Positions 25,622 to 35,101 of a stretch of 64,000 bases of DNA are shown here, piece after piece; position 1 is the first letter of the stretch, and each line of letters begins with the position of its first letter. Below the pieces are notes generated by a model. The model was not told where the DNA came from and ran no database searches. It saw nothing but the letters and a program-made list of their open reading frames with translations. The DNA comes from Bacteroidota bacterium (GTDB lineage: Bacteria; Bacteroidota; Bacteroidia; 2-12-FULL-35-15), in assembly GCA_025963725.1 (NCBI GenBank), contig JAOQAE010000006.1, positions 372,001 through 436,000 on the forward strand, read 5' to 3'. A program made the position numbers and the translations under genes.

Positions 25622-27549
25622 GCGAAGACAAAACAGAGCGCTTTAAAAAGCTGCAGCAGCTCTTAAAGATCGAGCGGGATGAAGACCTCGCGCAATATAA
25701 ATCATTCTTTTTACGCAACAACATCAATTACCGCAAGGAGAACGGCGTTACCTGGTATCCCATCATTATCTCCAATGTAGAGATCGGGCTGGGTGAATAC
25801 CTGGTGATAGATATAGAGCGCACTACAAATCACAATGAGCCTCACCGCTTTTCGGGCGGAAAGATTGCTTCCCTGTTTTCCAATAATCACCAGGACGCAA
25901 AGCCCATCAACGGAACTATAAAAGTATTGAACCAAAACAAGCTCCGGCTGTCGCTCAACCTCGATGAGCTTCCGGACTGGTGCGACGATGGCAAGCTCGG
26001 CATTAACCTGCTGTTTGATGAAACAAGCTACCGCGAAATGGACATTGCCCTCGAAAAGGTGATGAACGCGCATAACAACCGGCTTTCTCATTTACGCGAT
26101 GTGGTAACAGGCCGCAGGCTGCCGGAGTTTGAAAAAATAAAAGAGCCCGTTCATATCACAGGCTTGAACCAATCGCAGAACACTGCGGTGCAGAAGATCC
26201 TTTCCGCAAAGGACATTGCCATCATTCACGGCCCGCCCGGCACAGGAAAAACAACTACGCTTGTGCAGGCCATTCGCCAAACGTTAAAAACGGAAAAGCA
26301 GGTCCTGGTATGCAGCTCCAGCAATACCGCGGTCGACCTGCTTACCGAAAAGCTGCACCGCGAAGGTATCAACGTGCTTCGCCTCGGAAATCCCGCGCGG
26401 ATCTCCGAAGACGTACTTAGCAATACGCTGGATGCGAAGATCGCGGCGCATGAATCGTACAAGGACCTGAAATCGTACCGGAAAACAGCGGAAGAATATT
26501 TCCGCATGGCAGGAAAATACAAGCGCACCTTCGGGCGTGAAGAACGTGAGCAGCGCCAGCTGTACTACCAGGAAGCACGGAAGATCTTACAGGATGCAAG
26601 GGTGCTTGAAGACTTTATCCAGTCGGAGCAATTCGACAAAGCGCAGGTGATCGCCTGCACGCCCGTGGTTTCGGCAGGCCGCATGATGCGCGACCGCTTC
26701 TTCTCCACCGTATTTATTGACGAGGCTGCACAGGCGCTGGAGCCGATGTGCTGGATCCCGCTTACCCGCAGCGGCAGGGTGGTGTTTGCCGGCGACCACT
26801 TCCAGCTGCCGCCGACTGTCAAATCAAAGAAAGCGGAAGACCTCGGACTGAAAAAAACACTCTTCGAACATTGCATGCAGCTCGAACAGGTACCGGTGAT
26901 GCTGAATACGCAATACCGCATGAACGAGCTGATCATGAATTTCTCCAATGCAGAATTTTACGGCGGAGAGCTCAAAGCCGATGCTTCCGTTAAAGATACC
27001 GTGCTCAGCTTCGATGAGCAGGAACACCTGCTGCATACTCCTTTCGACTTCGTGGACACAGCCGGCTGCGGCTATACCGAGATCACCAACCCCGAAAGCC
27101 TGAGCATCGCCAACCCGGAAGAGGCCAACCTGCTGATCGACCATTTGAAACGGATGCTGCAGCAATACGAACAAAGCGGCAGGCCCGGACAGCCGATCAG
27201 CATCGGGATCATTTCACCTTACAAGGAGCAGGTGCAGTACCTCATCCAGAAGATCGAAGGCGATGAAGCGCTGAAAGACCACCCTTCGCGCATTTCCGTA
27301 AAAACGGTGGATGGCTTCCAGGGGCAGGAGCGCGATGTGATCTACATCAGCATGGTACGCTCCAACGAGGCCATGGAGATCGGCTTTTTAAGCGATACCC
27401 GCCGCATGAACGTGGCGCTTACACGGGCAAAGAAAAAGCTGGTGGTGATCGGCGACAGCGCCACCTTCGGCAGCCATCCCTTTTACAAGGATCTCCTCGA
27501 TTACGTGGATTCCATCGGGGCGCATAAAAGCGCCTGGGAGTTCATTTAG
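25618..27549 (+). CDS. Superfamily 1 helicase, Upf1/IGHMBP2-like
   Basis: 643 residues. Motifs in order: Walker A IHGPPGTGKTTTLVQAI (about 204-220), Walker B FIDEAAQALEP, motif III AGDHFQLPPTV, motif IV LNTQYRMNELIM, motif V VKTVDGFQGQERDVIYIS and motif VI RRMNVALTRAKKKLV. The N-terminal 150 residues form the typical OB/stalk part. Acts on DNA or RNA in an ATP-dependent way; the physiological substrate is unknown. Translationally coupled to the receiver gene, an unusual partner for a two-component pair. Confidence 0.93.
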   Translation: MSEDKTERFKKLQQLLKIERDEDLAQYKSFFLRNNINYRKENGVTWYPIIISNVEIGLGEYLVIDIERTTNHNEPHRFSGGKIASLFSNNHQDAKPINGTIKVLNQNKLRLSLNLDELPDWCDDGKLGINLLFDETSYREMDIALEKVMNAHNNRLSHLRDVVTGRRLPEFEKIKEPVHITGLNQSQNTAVQKILSAKDIAIIHGPPGTGKTTTLVQAIRQTLKTEKQVLVCSSSNTAVDLLTEKLHREGINVLRLGNPARISEDVLSNTLDAKIAAHESYKDLKSYRKTAEEYFRMAGKYKRTFGREEREQRQLYYQEARKILQDARVLEDFIQSEQFDKAQVIACTPVVSAGRMMRDRFFSTVFIDEAAQALEPMCWIPLTRSGRVVFAGDHFQLPPTVKSKKAEDLGLKKTLFEHCMQLEQVPVMLNTQYRMNELIMNFSNAEFYGGELKADASVKDTVLSFDEQEHLLHTPFDFVDTAGCGYTEITNPESLSIANPEEANLLIDHLKRMLQQYEQSGRPGQPISIGIISPYKEQVQYLIQKIEGDEALKDHPSRISVKTVDGFQGQERDVIYISMVRSNEAMEIGFLSDTRRMNVALTRAKKKLVVIGDSATFGSHPFYKDLLDYVDSIGAHKSAWEFI

Positions 27550-27585
27550 AAAGTCAAATTTTTCAGGATGTTCGGGTATATTAAT

Positions 27586-27593
27586 TAAATTTG
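27586..27593 (+). promoter_or_regulatory. -7 element upstream of the TolC-like gene
   Basis: TAAATTTG matches TAnnTTTG only 4 bases before the ATG, implying a nearly leaderless transcript or use of the in-frame ATG at 27604. No clear -33 element. Confidence 0.35.
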
Positions 27594-27597
27594 CGCT

Positions 27598-29043
27598 ATG
27601 CAGATGAATTCTATCAGAACCTTTATTTTCATATTCTTCCTTTCGGCAGGTGCTGCACATGCACAGCAGCCTTCCGCACCTAAAACATGGTCGCTGGAAG
27701 AGTGCATCGATTACGCCCTGAAGAACAATATCCAGGTAAAGCAGTCGGAGCTCAACACCAGCCTTTCCAAGGTAAATGTGCTTGCCAGTGAAGGCAACAT
27801 GCTGCCGTCCATCAATGGAAACGCTTCCCATTCCTATAACATAGGCCGCACGGTCGACCGCTTCACCAACCAGTTCGCCGATGCGCAGGTATTGTCGCAA
27901 AACCTGTATGTAAGCGCTGAGATCAGCCTGTTCAGCGGCTTTCAGAACATCAATACCATTAAGCAGAACCGCTATGAATACCTGGCTTCAAAATACGATG
28001 TGGACAAAATGAAGAACGATGTTTCCCTGAATGTGGCTACCGCGTATCTCCAGGCATTGTACACCATGGATGCCGTGCTGAATGCACAAAACCAGCTGGC
28101 CATCACCGCCACACAGGTCGACCGCACCAAACAGCTCGTGGATGCAGGCGCTTCCGCAAGAGGCACGCTGCTCGACATACAGGCACAGCAAGCCTCCGAA
28201 GAGCTGGCGCTTACCGATGCGCAGAACCAGCTCGACATCGCCCTGCTTTCCCTTACCCAATTGCTGAACCTGCCCTCTTCCGAAAATTTCAGCATCGTAA
28301 AGCCCGACCTGAGCTCGGTGAATGAGTCGCTGCTTACCTCCACGCCCGCGCTCATTTACAACACCGCCATCAGCAACCTGCCGGAAGTGAAAAGCGCGGA
28401 ATTCAAATTAAAGAGCGCAAGAAAAGGCGTTGATGTGGTCTGGGGCGGATTAAGCCCGCGGCTCTCCTTCAGCGCATCTTACGGCACGGGATATTCCGGC
28501 GCCAGCCAGCGTTTGCTCGGAGTACCATCGTTCACAGGATATGCGCCGAACGGCGATTTCACCTCGGGAGGCGATACCGTTTATTCACCCGTATTCTCAA
28601 GCCCTTCGTTTGAAAAGATCCCGTATGCCGACCAGTACCGTGATAACGTGAACAAGTCGTTCGGCTTTTACCTGCAGGTACCGATCTTCAACAAGCTGCA
28701 GGTAAAAACAGCGATCGACCGTGCAAAGATCCAGGAGATGAGCGCTGAGCTCACGATCGAATCCACGAAGCTGCAGATCCAGAAAAATGTACAGCAGGCT
28801 TACGCCGATGCGAATGCAGGACTGAAGAAATATGCATCGAGTGTGAAAGCGCTGGAGGCGATGCAGGAATCGTTCAAGTACACGGAGCAGAAATTCAACG
28901 TAGGCATGGTGAACACCACCGATTACAACACCGCAAAAAACAAGATGGCCAAAGCGCAGAGCGATCTGCTGCAGGCCAAATACGAATATGTGTTCAAAGC
29001 AAAGGTGCTGGACTTTTACCAGGGCAAGCCGCTGAAATTTTAA
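27598..29043 (+). CDS. TolC-family outer-membrane channel protein
   Basis: 481 residues: signal peptide to about residue 22 (AHAQ), then the duplicated coiled-coil/barrel architecture of TolC/OprM-type exit channels (WSLEECIDYALKNNIQVKQSELN; SLNVATAYLQALY; second half QVPIFNKLQVKTAIDRAKIQ and QNVQQAYADANAGLKKY). Trimer in the outer membrane, completing an efflux or type I export path. The periplasmic adaptor gene follows after 87 bases. Confidence 0.93.
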   Translation: MQMNSIRTFIFIFFLSAGAAHAQQPSAPKTWSLEECIDYALKNNIQVKQSELNTSLSKVNVLASEGNMLPSINGNASHSYNIGRTVDRFTNQFADAQVLSQNLYVSAEISLFSGFQNINTIKQNRYEYLASKYDVDKMKNDVSLNVATAYLQALYTMDAVLNAQNQLAITATQVDRTKQLVDAGASARGTLLDIQAQQASEELALTDAQNQLDIALLSLTQLLNLPSSENFSIVKPDLSSVNESLLTSTPALIYNTAISNLPEVKSAEFKLKSARKGVDVVWGGLSPRLSFSASYGTGYSGASQRLLGVPSFTGYAPNGDFTSGGDTVYSPVFSSPSFEKIPYADQYRDNVNKSFGFYLQVPIFNKLQVKTAIDRAKIQEMSAELTIESTKLQIQKNVQQAYADANAGLKKYASSVKALEAMQESFKYTEQKFNVGMVNTTDYNTAKNKMAKAQSDLLQAKYEYVFKAKVLDFYQGKPLKF

Positions 29044-29130
29044 AGATTTAACGAATTAAAAAATCCAAATCACGCCGGCCGAACAGTGAATAAAACCGGA
29101 CGAATTGCGTGATCTGTGGTAAAGCGAAAC

Positions 29131-30513
29131 ATGAAAAAAATCATCTGGATCATCGTTGCCGGGTTAGCAGTGCTAACAGTGGTAGTTCTTCTGAAAGACT
29201 GCTCGGGAGATGTGTCAATAGCCGTAACAACTGAAAAAGTGCAGAAGCGGAACCTTACGGAAATGGTTTCGGCCAACGGAAAGATCCAGCCGGAAGTGGA
29301 AGTGAAGATCAGCTCCGACGTATCGGGGGAGATCGTGGAGCTGTTTGTAAAGGAAGGCGACCATGTTAAAAAAGGCGACCTGCTGTGCAAGATCAATCCG
29401 CTGATCTACGAATCGAATTCGAGCCGCATGGTGGCTACACTCAATGGCGCTAAGGCGAACCTGTCGAATGCAAAAGCGCGGCTGGAACAGATCAAGGCCA
29501 CATTCGCAAATGCGGAAGCCAGCTACCAGCGCAATAAAAAGCTGTTCGACCAGGGCGCCATCTCGCAATCCGATTTCGATGCTGCAAAAGCCGCGTATGA
29601 AGGCGCCAAAGCGGAAGTAAAAGGAGCAGAGGACAATGTGGATGCCGCCGATTACAATGTAAAAAGCACGGAAGCTTCTTTAAAGGAAGCGAATGATAAT
29701 CTTGCCAAAACAAACATCTACTCACCGGTGAACGGAACCGTTTCCAAGCTCAACAAGGAAAAAGGTGAGCGCGTGGTTGGTACTGCCCAGATGGAAGGAA
29801 CGGAGATCATGCGGCTTGCCAACCTGAATGAAATGGAAGTAAGCGTGGATGTGAATGAGAACGACATTGTACGCGTTCACAACGGCGATACCTCGCTGAT
29901 CGAAGTAGATGCATACGTAGAAAGAAAATTCAAGGGGATTGTCACCGAGATCGCCAACTCTGCAAATACCACAGGAGTTACCGCAGAGCAGGTAACCAAC
30001 TTTACGGTGAAGATCCGCATCCTGCAGGAATCGTACAGTGACCTGATGAACGACCAGAACGTGGCGCCGTTCCGCCCCGGCATGAGCGCAACCGTCGATA
30101 TTCAGACAAAAAAAGCAACGAATGTACTTACTGTTCCGATCCAGTCGGTAACCACGCGTGCCGACAGCAGCGCCTTTGAAGGCAAGGATAAGAAAAAGGA
30201 AAACGCCGGGGGTGATGAAGGTGAAGAAGGCGAAGACGGCATTGTGATCAGGGATGAAAAGAACAAAGCGGGCGATGCCAAAGCACAGATAAAGATCGAG
30301 GAATGCGTGTTTGTAATGGTTGACGGGAAAGCAAAGCTGGTGAAGGTCAAGACCGGCATCCAAGATAATAACTACATTGAAGTGATGTCGGGACTGAAAG
30401 AAGGGGATGAAGTGATCTCCGGCCCGTACAGCGCCATTGCCAAGCAGCTGAAAGAGGGGACCGCGATCAGGAAAGTGGAGAAGACCGAGCTGTTTAACGG
30501 CGGAACCAAATAA
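29131..30513 (+). CDS. Periplasmic adaptor subunit of an efflux pump (MacA/HlyD type)
   Basis: 460 residues from ATG 29131 (frame open to GTG 29116). N-terminal membrane anchor (IIWIIVAGLAVLTVVVLL), lipoyl-like half motifs (GEIVELFVKEGDHVKKGDLL and TNIYSPVNGTVSKLN), a coiled-coil hairpin (about 105-195) and a beta-barrel domain. A charged Gly/Glu/Lys insert (about 352-385, KKKENAGGDEGEEGEDG) interrupts the membrane-proximal part. Bridges an inner-membrane transporter and TolC, but no MacB- or RND-type partner gene is present; tsaB follows directly. Confidence 0.92.
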   Translation: MKKIIWIIVAGLAVLTVVVLLKDCSGDVSIAVTTEKVQKRNLTEMVSANGKIQPEVEVKISSDVSGEIVELFVKEGDHVKKGDLLCKINPLIYESNSSRMVATLNGAKANLSNAKARLEQIKATFANAEASYQRNKKLFDQGAISQSDFDAAKAAYEGAKAEVKGAEDNVDAADYNVKSTEASLKEANDNLAKTNIYSPVNGTVSKLNKEKGERVVGTAQMEGTEIMRLANLNEMEVSVDVNENDIVRVHNGDTSLIEVDAYVERKFKGIVTEIANSANTTGVTAEQVTNFTVKIRILQESYSDLMNDQNVAPFRPGMSATVDIQTKKATNVLTVPIQSVTTRADSSAFEGKDKKKENAGGDEGEEGEDGIVIRDEKNKAGDAKAQIKIEECVFVMVDGKAKLVKVKTGIQDNNYIEVMSGLKEGDEVISGPYSAIAKQLKEGTAIRKVEKTELFNGGTK

Positions 30514-30532
30514 TTATTTCTGCTTTCGTTCT

Positions 30533-31231
30533 ATGGCATTAATTCTTAATCTTGAAACAGCAACCACCGCCTGCAGCGTATCGCTCTGCAAGGATGGCGA
30601 ATTGCTGGCCCTCAAAGAGCTGAACGGGGAATACACCCACGCTGAAAATCTTACACTATTTGTCGCTGATGTTTTAAAACAGGCGAATGTACAAATCAAT
30701 GAGCTTGATGCCATTGCCGTGAGCAAAGGCCCTGGTTCCTATACGGGATTGCGCATTGGCGTAAGCACCGCAAAGGGATTGTGCTATTCACTGGGCAAGC
30801 CCCTCATCGCGATCAACACTTTATATTCTATGATGAATGGGATCATCCATTCTCCATCTTCCATTCTTCATTCCCCTACCCTGCTCTGCCCGATGCTCGA
30901 CGCGCGCCGCATGGAAGTGTATTGCGCCGTTTACGATTCAACAGGAAATGAGATCCGTGCAACAGCAGCGGAGATCATCGATGAGCATTCTTTCGCAGAG
31001 CTTCTGAAAGAGCAGGCTGTTTATTTTTTCGGCGATGGCGCTGCCAAATGCAAGCCCGCATTATCGCAGAGCAAGAATGCTTTTTTCATTGATGATATTT
31101 ATCCTTCTGCCAAAGACATGATCCTGTCTTCGGAAAGAGCATTCCGCGAGGCACAATTTGAAGATGTGGCTTACTTTGAGCCTTTTTACCTGAAGGATTT
31201 TGTGGCGGGGAAGAAGAAGGGGGAATTATGA
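30533..31231 (+). CDS. tsaB: tRNA threonylcarbamoyladenosine biosynthesis protein TsaB
   Basis: 232 residues, usual length. ASKHA-fold partner of TsaD in making t6A37 of ANN-decoding tRNAs. Marks: ILNLETATTACSVSLCKDGE at the start, DAIAVSKGPGSYTGLRIGVS (about 60-80) and PMLDARRMEVYCAVYD (about 120). The segment IIHSPSSILHSPTLL just before this motif derives from a CCATTCTTCATTCCC-type simple repeat and looks like an in-frame insertion. Confidence 0.95.
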   Translation: MALILNLETATTACSVSLCKDGELLALKELNGEYTHAENLTLFVADVLKQANVQINELDAIAVSKGPGSYTGLRIGVSTAKGLCYSLGKPLIAINTLYSMMNGIIHSPSSILHSPTLLCPMLDARRMEVYCAVYDSTGNEIRATAAEIIDEHSFAELLKEQAVYFFGDGAAKCKPALSQSKNAFFIDDIYPSAKDMILSSERAFREAQFEDVAYFEPFYLKDFVAGKKKGEL

Positions 31232-31801
31232 TCCGATCCGGCAGATCTTTTCAATCTTCCAGGCATTATCTTCTTTTTTTAGTTTAACCGGCAGATCATA
31301 GATCAACTGCACAGTTACTTTCGCGCTTGTGCCGTCTATGCTAACATCCTTATATTCCGCTGTTTCAATTTTAGAGAGGCACTCCTCAATTTCCTGGGTG
31401 CACAATACAAGATCACCGTCAAGCCCATCAGGCGGACCATCATTTTGCCTGGTCTTCAGAAAATTCTCCCCGCACTTAGCAAAGTATGCCTGCAAGCCAT
31501 CCAGGGCATTTTTTGTAAAATAACCACTCGACCTTAGCTTTTCTATCATTCTGCCACATTCATCCGTGTTAACCCGGTATTGCAATGAGTCATTTTTGGA
31601 CACAATGTTGAAACCGTTTACACTTTTATAATTGACTTTATACCATGTAAGGAAATCACGAACAGTGCTTATTACCTGTTCGGAACCCGCCGGCACTTCG
31701 GATTTAGCAGTTCTATCTTCGATAGGCTTGTCGGAAGGTGCATTATTATTAGTGCAGCCTAACATTAAAAGTGAAAGAAGTATAAAGATGGCTTTTTTCA
31801 T
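31226..31801 (-). CDS. Lipoprotein, DUF3828-like
   Basis: 191 residues. Lipobox in MKKAIFILLSLLMLGCTNN (Cys16). The mature domain (about 45-190; STVRDFLTWYKVNYKS, then DLVLCTQEIEECLSKI and VTVQLIYDLPVKLKKED) has the NTF2-like look of DUF3828 lipoproteins. Encoded 8 bases after a peptidoglycan-binding/peptidase-like gene, so an envelope immunity or accessory role is possible but unproven. It overlaps the 3' end of tsaB by 6 bases. Confidence 0.7.
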   Translation of the reverse strand: MKKAIFILLSLLMLGCTNNNAPSDKPIEDRTAKSEVPAGSEQVISTVRDFLTWYKVNYKSVNGFNIVSKNDSLQYRVNTDECGRMIEKLRSSGYFTKNALDGLQAYFAKCGENFLKTRQNDGPPDGLDGDLVLCTQEIEECLSKIETAEYKDVSIDGTSAKVTVQLIYDLPVKLKKEDNAWKIEKICRIGS

Positions 31802-31809
31802 GTTGGATA

Positions 31810-33294
31810 TTATTCGTTAGGCCTCACCTGGCTTACTGTATATTTTGATCCGTTATATTTTGTTGTTCCAATGAGGCCGCCGCTACCATCAAGGTATAGC
31901 TTGTTATCTTTACTGGTGCCTTTATCCTTATGAGAAGTACCAACGTCAAAAAAACGATAATACACACCCGTCGCATCTTTTCCTTTTGCTACAATAATAA
32001 TAAAGTGATCTGTGGTGCCTTCATTATAACCATAATCTAATTTATGGTCCACACCAACCATCATTGGCTTTCCTGCCATCAGGTATTCATCAATTTTCGC
32101 AACGCCCGCCTTTGCATCCTTTGTTAAATTTATAGCTGTATGGTCTTCATTTTCTGCCGCTGTATAAATTCGGGCTCCGGCTCCGGGAGCTTTTACACCT
32201 GAGTTCTTAAGGATGAGGTCACAGGTAGCTTTACACGCCGTTCTATTCACTTTTTGATCTTTTGAATACGAGAATTGCGACATCCAGGAATCAACCGGAA
32301 GCACCAGGTCAATAGTATCTGGGACAGTACTACCAGCCCCGGTCTCCTTTTTCTTATCAAGCCCTAAAATAATCCTTAATTTCTGTATCTGCAAAATTTC
32401 ATTTCCCATTACCACCCCGGAGCTTAATTCCGCATGCATTACCTGCAGCAGGTCTTTATCGGCTTTTAAGAGTGCTATTGTGCTCATGCTGTCCATCATG
32501 GCCGATATTACATCATCCCTGTCAGAAGAATCCAGCGCCTTGATTGTAGCGATCACGGTACCCGGTTTGGAAGAAACCATTCCCGATAATTCTTTCCCTA
32601 AACCTTCCTCATTGAGATTTAAACCACCCCAATCGGTGTATTTTTTGATTAAATTCTGCGCATCTGAAACCGCGGCTGCTGAAGCCCTTGCCTTCTCTTC
32701 AGCAGCCTTTTTCTCATTGGCGGCCTTTTGTCCTGCTTCTAATTTCGATTTTTCTTCAGCCTTTTTCTTTTCATTGTCACGTTTTGCTTTTTCCTCTTTC
32801 ATTTTTTCAAATGAGGCGGGTGTTGTTTCATTTAGCTTAGACTGTGTCACTCCACCTACGTCTATGCGTCCGTCGGGAATGCCTTTTGTGAAAACATAAC
32901 TCTGGAATTGCTTTATGGCGGTGATGGTTCCGCTGAATTTCGCATCATCAGGTCCAACAAACAGGCCCAGCTCCTCAAGCTTGCTTTGTACCAGCTTCGC
33001 ATCTTCTTCCTTATTATCGCCCTTAGTGCCTACACTGCCACTCATCGCCATAAGGTCTGCAGGATCGAACTCCTCTGCCTGAGTGACAGGCTCAGTACCT
33101 TTGGTATCTGCAGATTTATTTTTTTTATCCTCAAGGTGATTGGCCGACTCTTTCTGAAAATTATTAGCAGCCTGATTGGCCCGGGCATCCGGCGGTGTAT
33201 CAGGAGTATTAACTGTAGTGGAAGCAGTATCCGTAACAACTGTTTTTGGTGCCGGCGTTTCTACGGGCTTATTGATCTTGAGCTCTCTCATCAT
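31810..33294 (-). CDS. Peptidoglycan-binding protein with a cysteine-peptidase-like C-terminal domain
   Basis: 494 residues, no signal peptide. Layout: flexible Pro/Thr/Asp-rich N-terminus (1-80), a peptidoglycan-binding-1-like module (about 86-155; DAKLVQSKLEELG, ITAIKQFQ, PDGRIDVGG), a Lys/Glu/Ala coiled coil (about 160-215), a helical linker, and a C-terminal domain (about 338-494) with Cys354/Cys358 in NRTACKATCDLILK, His430 in TTDHFIII and Asp450 in FFDVGTSHK, the order of a papain/NlpC-type triad. This architecture, with a leaderless start, is that of effectors delivered by contractile injection or type VI systems. Functional assignment is inference. Confidence 0.6.
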   Translation of the reverse strand: MMRELKINKPVETPAPKTVVTDTASTTVNTPDTPPDARANQAANNFQKESANHLEDKKNKSADTKGTEPVTQAEEFDPADLMAMSGSVGTKGDNKEEDAKLVQSKLEELGLFVGPDDAKFSGTITAIKQFQSYVFTKGIPDGRIDVGGVTQSKLNETTPASFEKMKEEKAKRDNEKKKAEEKSKLEAGQKAANEKKAAEEKARASAAAVSDAQNLIKKYTDWGGLNLNEEGLGKELSGMVSSKPGTVIATIKALDSSDRDDVISAMMDSMSTIALLKADKDLLQVMHAELSSGVVMGNEILQIQKLRIILGLDKKKETGAGSTVPDTIDLVLPVDSWMSQFSYSKDQKVNRTACKATCDLILKNSGVKAPGAGARIYTAAENEDHTAINLTKDAKAGVAKIDEYLMAGKPMMVGVDHKLDYGYNEGTTDHFIIIVAKGKDATGVYYRFFDVGTSHKDKGTSKDNKLYLDGSGGLIGTTKYNGSKYTVSQVRPNE

Positions 33295-33315
33295 GTATAT
33301 TATTAGCTGGTGTAT

Positions 33316-33876
33316 CTATTTTGTGAACAAATCAAAATAGGCATTCGACAATACAAGCCTGCCGCTATGAACAGGATCGCCGGGAAGCGCCTCATCGAGA
33401 AAAACAACTTTCTCCCTGAAAAGGGTGGCTGAAGGCCGAAGCTGTGCGATAGAGCGAATCCGGTTTTCCATTCCCGGCTCGGAAGCCAGAAACAAAAAAG
33501 TAAGTCCTGTTGGTACTGTTCCCGCAAACCGTTGTCCTGCAATTAATCCTATTTCGGGAAACTCCTTCGCAAAGTTATTCCTTACGGAACCTCCCATATT
33601 ATAGTTTCTGAATTTTTCAAGAAGGAACTCTGGTTTTAAATGAGGAATAAATGTGAGCGCCAATAACAATCGCTCCTCGAATGACAGGTTATAACGCGAA
33701 ATAAGGTTTGTATATTCTACGTTTGCAGCTTCGTGAACAGGCGCTGCAATATTATCTAAAGGCGGCCTTTTTTCGTCGTGCCTGAATATACATGTTCTTT
33801 GATTTATAATTTCAGCCAACCATCGTGCTTCATGCTCAAATACATTAGCTAAAACTTTTAAATCCGTGTCACTCAT
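33316..33876 (-). CDS. Stand-alone domain like the N-terminus of contractile-injection-system AAA+ ATPases
   Basis: 186 residues from the ATG at 33876 (MSDTDLKVLANVFEHEARWL); a longer frame adds an unlikely Phe-rich leader. The pattern LSFEERLLLALTFIPHLKPEFL, then FAGTVPTGLTFLFLAS and near the end GDPVHSGRLVLSNAYFDLFT, is what I recall of the winged-helix N-terminal domain of eCIS (Afp15-like) ATPases. The Walker A/B part that normally follows is absent and no other sheath or tube gene is present. Either a decayed remnant or a free-standing adaptor for the effector-like gene 21 bases downstream. Confidence 0.5.
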   Translation of the reverse strand: MSDTDLKVLANVFEHEARWLAEIINQRTCIFRHDEKRPPLDNIAAPVHEAANVEYTNLISRYNLSFEERLLLALTFIPHLKPEFLLEKFRNYNMGGSVRNNFAKEFPEIGLIAGQRFAGTVPTGLTFLFLASEPGMENRIRSIAQLRPSATLFREKVVFLDEALPGDPVHSGRLVLSNAYFDLFTK

Positions 33877-34117
33877 AGTCGGGATTTTGAATGGGTTTAT
33901 CTTTACATAAGAAAAGTAAATAATAAATCCAGTTAAAAAAAATTCCGGATAGCCCTCAGAAAAAAAGAGGCTGTCTGTTGTTGACCCCAAAAACGTCAAC
34001 TAACGCCATGATTACATGCACATTAACTTTAAGCGACCCATCTACAGGTTGTCTCATTTTTCAAAAAGTGTCTTGATACGGGGTGATTATTTCAGGAGAG
34101 CAGCAGCGGGCCAGGTG

Positions 34118-35101
34118 TCAATAAAACGTATACGCATACTTCACAATCCCAATCGAAGCATTCTTAAAATCGCGGTCAATGTGTGATTTCACAAGCTTGG
34201 TAAAATCATCGAAGAGGTAGCTGATCTCGTTGGTTACGATCGTATCCTGGATCTTTTTCTCGGTGACCAGGTGGCCGTTCGCATCATACTCAAATGTGCT
34301 TTCCTGCTTCAGCTCCCCGCTTTCATTGCTTTTCATGATCCTGCGGATGAGGAAGCCCCTTGCATTGTATTCGTATAATCCTTCCTGGTGCATCCAGCTG
34401 ACAATAAAATTATAGCTTTCAGAAAGCTTGTTGCCTTTTGCATCGTAATTGATGATCGCATTCTTGTATTCGCGCCCTTCATCGTTCATGCATTTCTTTT
34501 TCACCTGTGTAGGCGTAAGGTTCTCATAGGTGAATGTTTCCGAGGAAAGCACCGTTTGCACACCCATCCTGAACACATTCTTGTTCTCGCTGATGTTCGT
34601 TTCACGGCAATGCATTTCCTTGCGGATCTTTCCCTGGTCGTTGTACTCATAATAATACGCATCGTAATAATCGCCGGAGCGGGAGCGCTTCAGGATCACG
34701 CGGTCGAGATTATCATAAAATACATTGGTGAAGATGGTATCATTGATGAACTTCATCACCGTTCTTTTAGTTGCCGGGCGAATGACCTTTCCTCTTTTTT
34801 TCAGGGCCGGAACATCGACCTCTGTGGCTTGTGCCCGGTTCAGGACCGTGTAATAATAACGGACCACCCTGCCCTTTTCATCAAACTCAAAACCCTGTGT
34901 CGCGTCCTTATCCACGATGATCTTCCCGTCAGGCTTGTCTACAATATCCAGCACAATGGTCTTCACCTTGTTCTTCCTGATGATCTCGGGGTTGAAGCGG
35001 ATGGGGCCGGTGCTGATCTCCGCCGGCATTGTGCTGATGAGCTGCGCGCTGCAAGGGAGAACCGCAAGGAAGAACAGGTATGTAAGAAATTTATTTTTCA
35101 A
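34118..35101 (-). CDS. Secreted YD/RHS-like repeat protein
   Basis: 327 residues: signal peptide ([19 protein letters not shown]), then short beta-rich repeats of the [48 protein letters not shown] and [15 protein letters not shown] type, resembling the YD repeats of RHS proteins but far shorter. It probably forms a beta-solenoid at the cell surface or in the periplasm. Overlaps the 3' end of the upstream YyaL gene by 4 bases, so the two are co-transcribed. Confidence 0.72.
   Translation of the reverse strand: MKNKFLTYLFFLAVLPCSAQLISTMPAEISTGPIRFNPEIIRKNKVKTIVLDIVDKPDGKIIVDKDATQGFEFDEKGRVVRYYYTVLNRAQATEVDVPALKKRGKVIRPATKRTVMKFINDTIFTNVFYDNLDRVILKRSRSGDYYDAYYYEYNDQGKIRKEMHCRETNISENKNVFRMGVQTVLSSETFTYENLTPTQVKKKCMNDEGREYKNAIINYDAKGNKLSESYNFIVSWMHQEGLYEYNARGFLIRRIMKSNESGELKQESTFEYDANGHLVTEKKIQDTIVTNEISYLFDDFTKLVKSHIDRDFKNASIGIVKYAYTFY

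Noticed and set aside
31810-33294. Plus-strand Ser/Phe-rich frame at 32480-32899
   Set aside because: It is a shadow of the Lys/Glu/Ala coiled coil on the minus strand.
33316-33999. Longer start for the ATPase-like protein
   Set aside because: The extra 41 residues are Phe/Tyr-rich and unlike the family; ATG 33876 gives the expected start.
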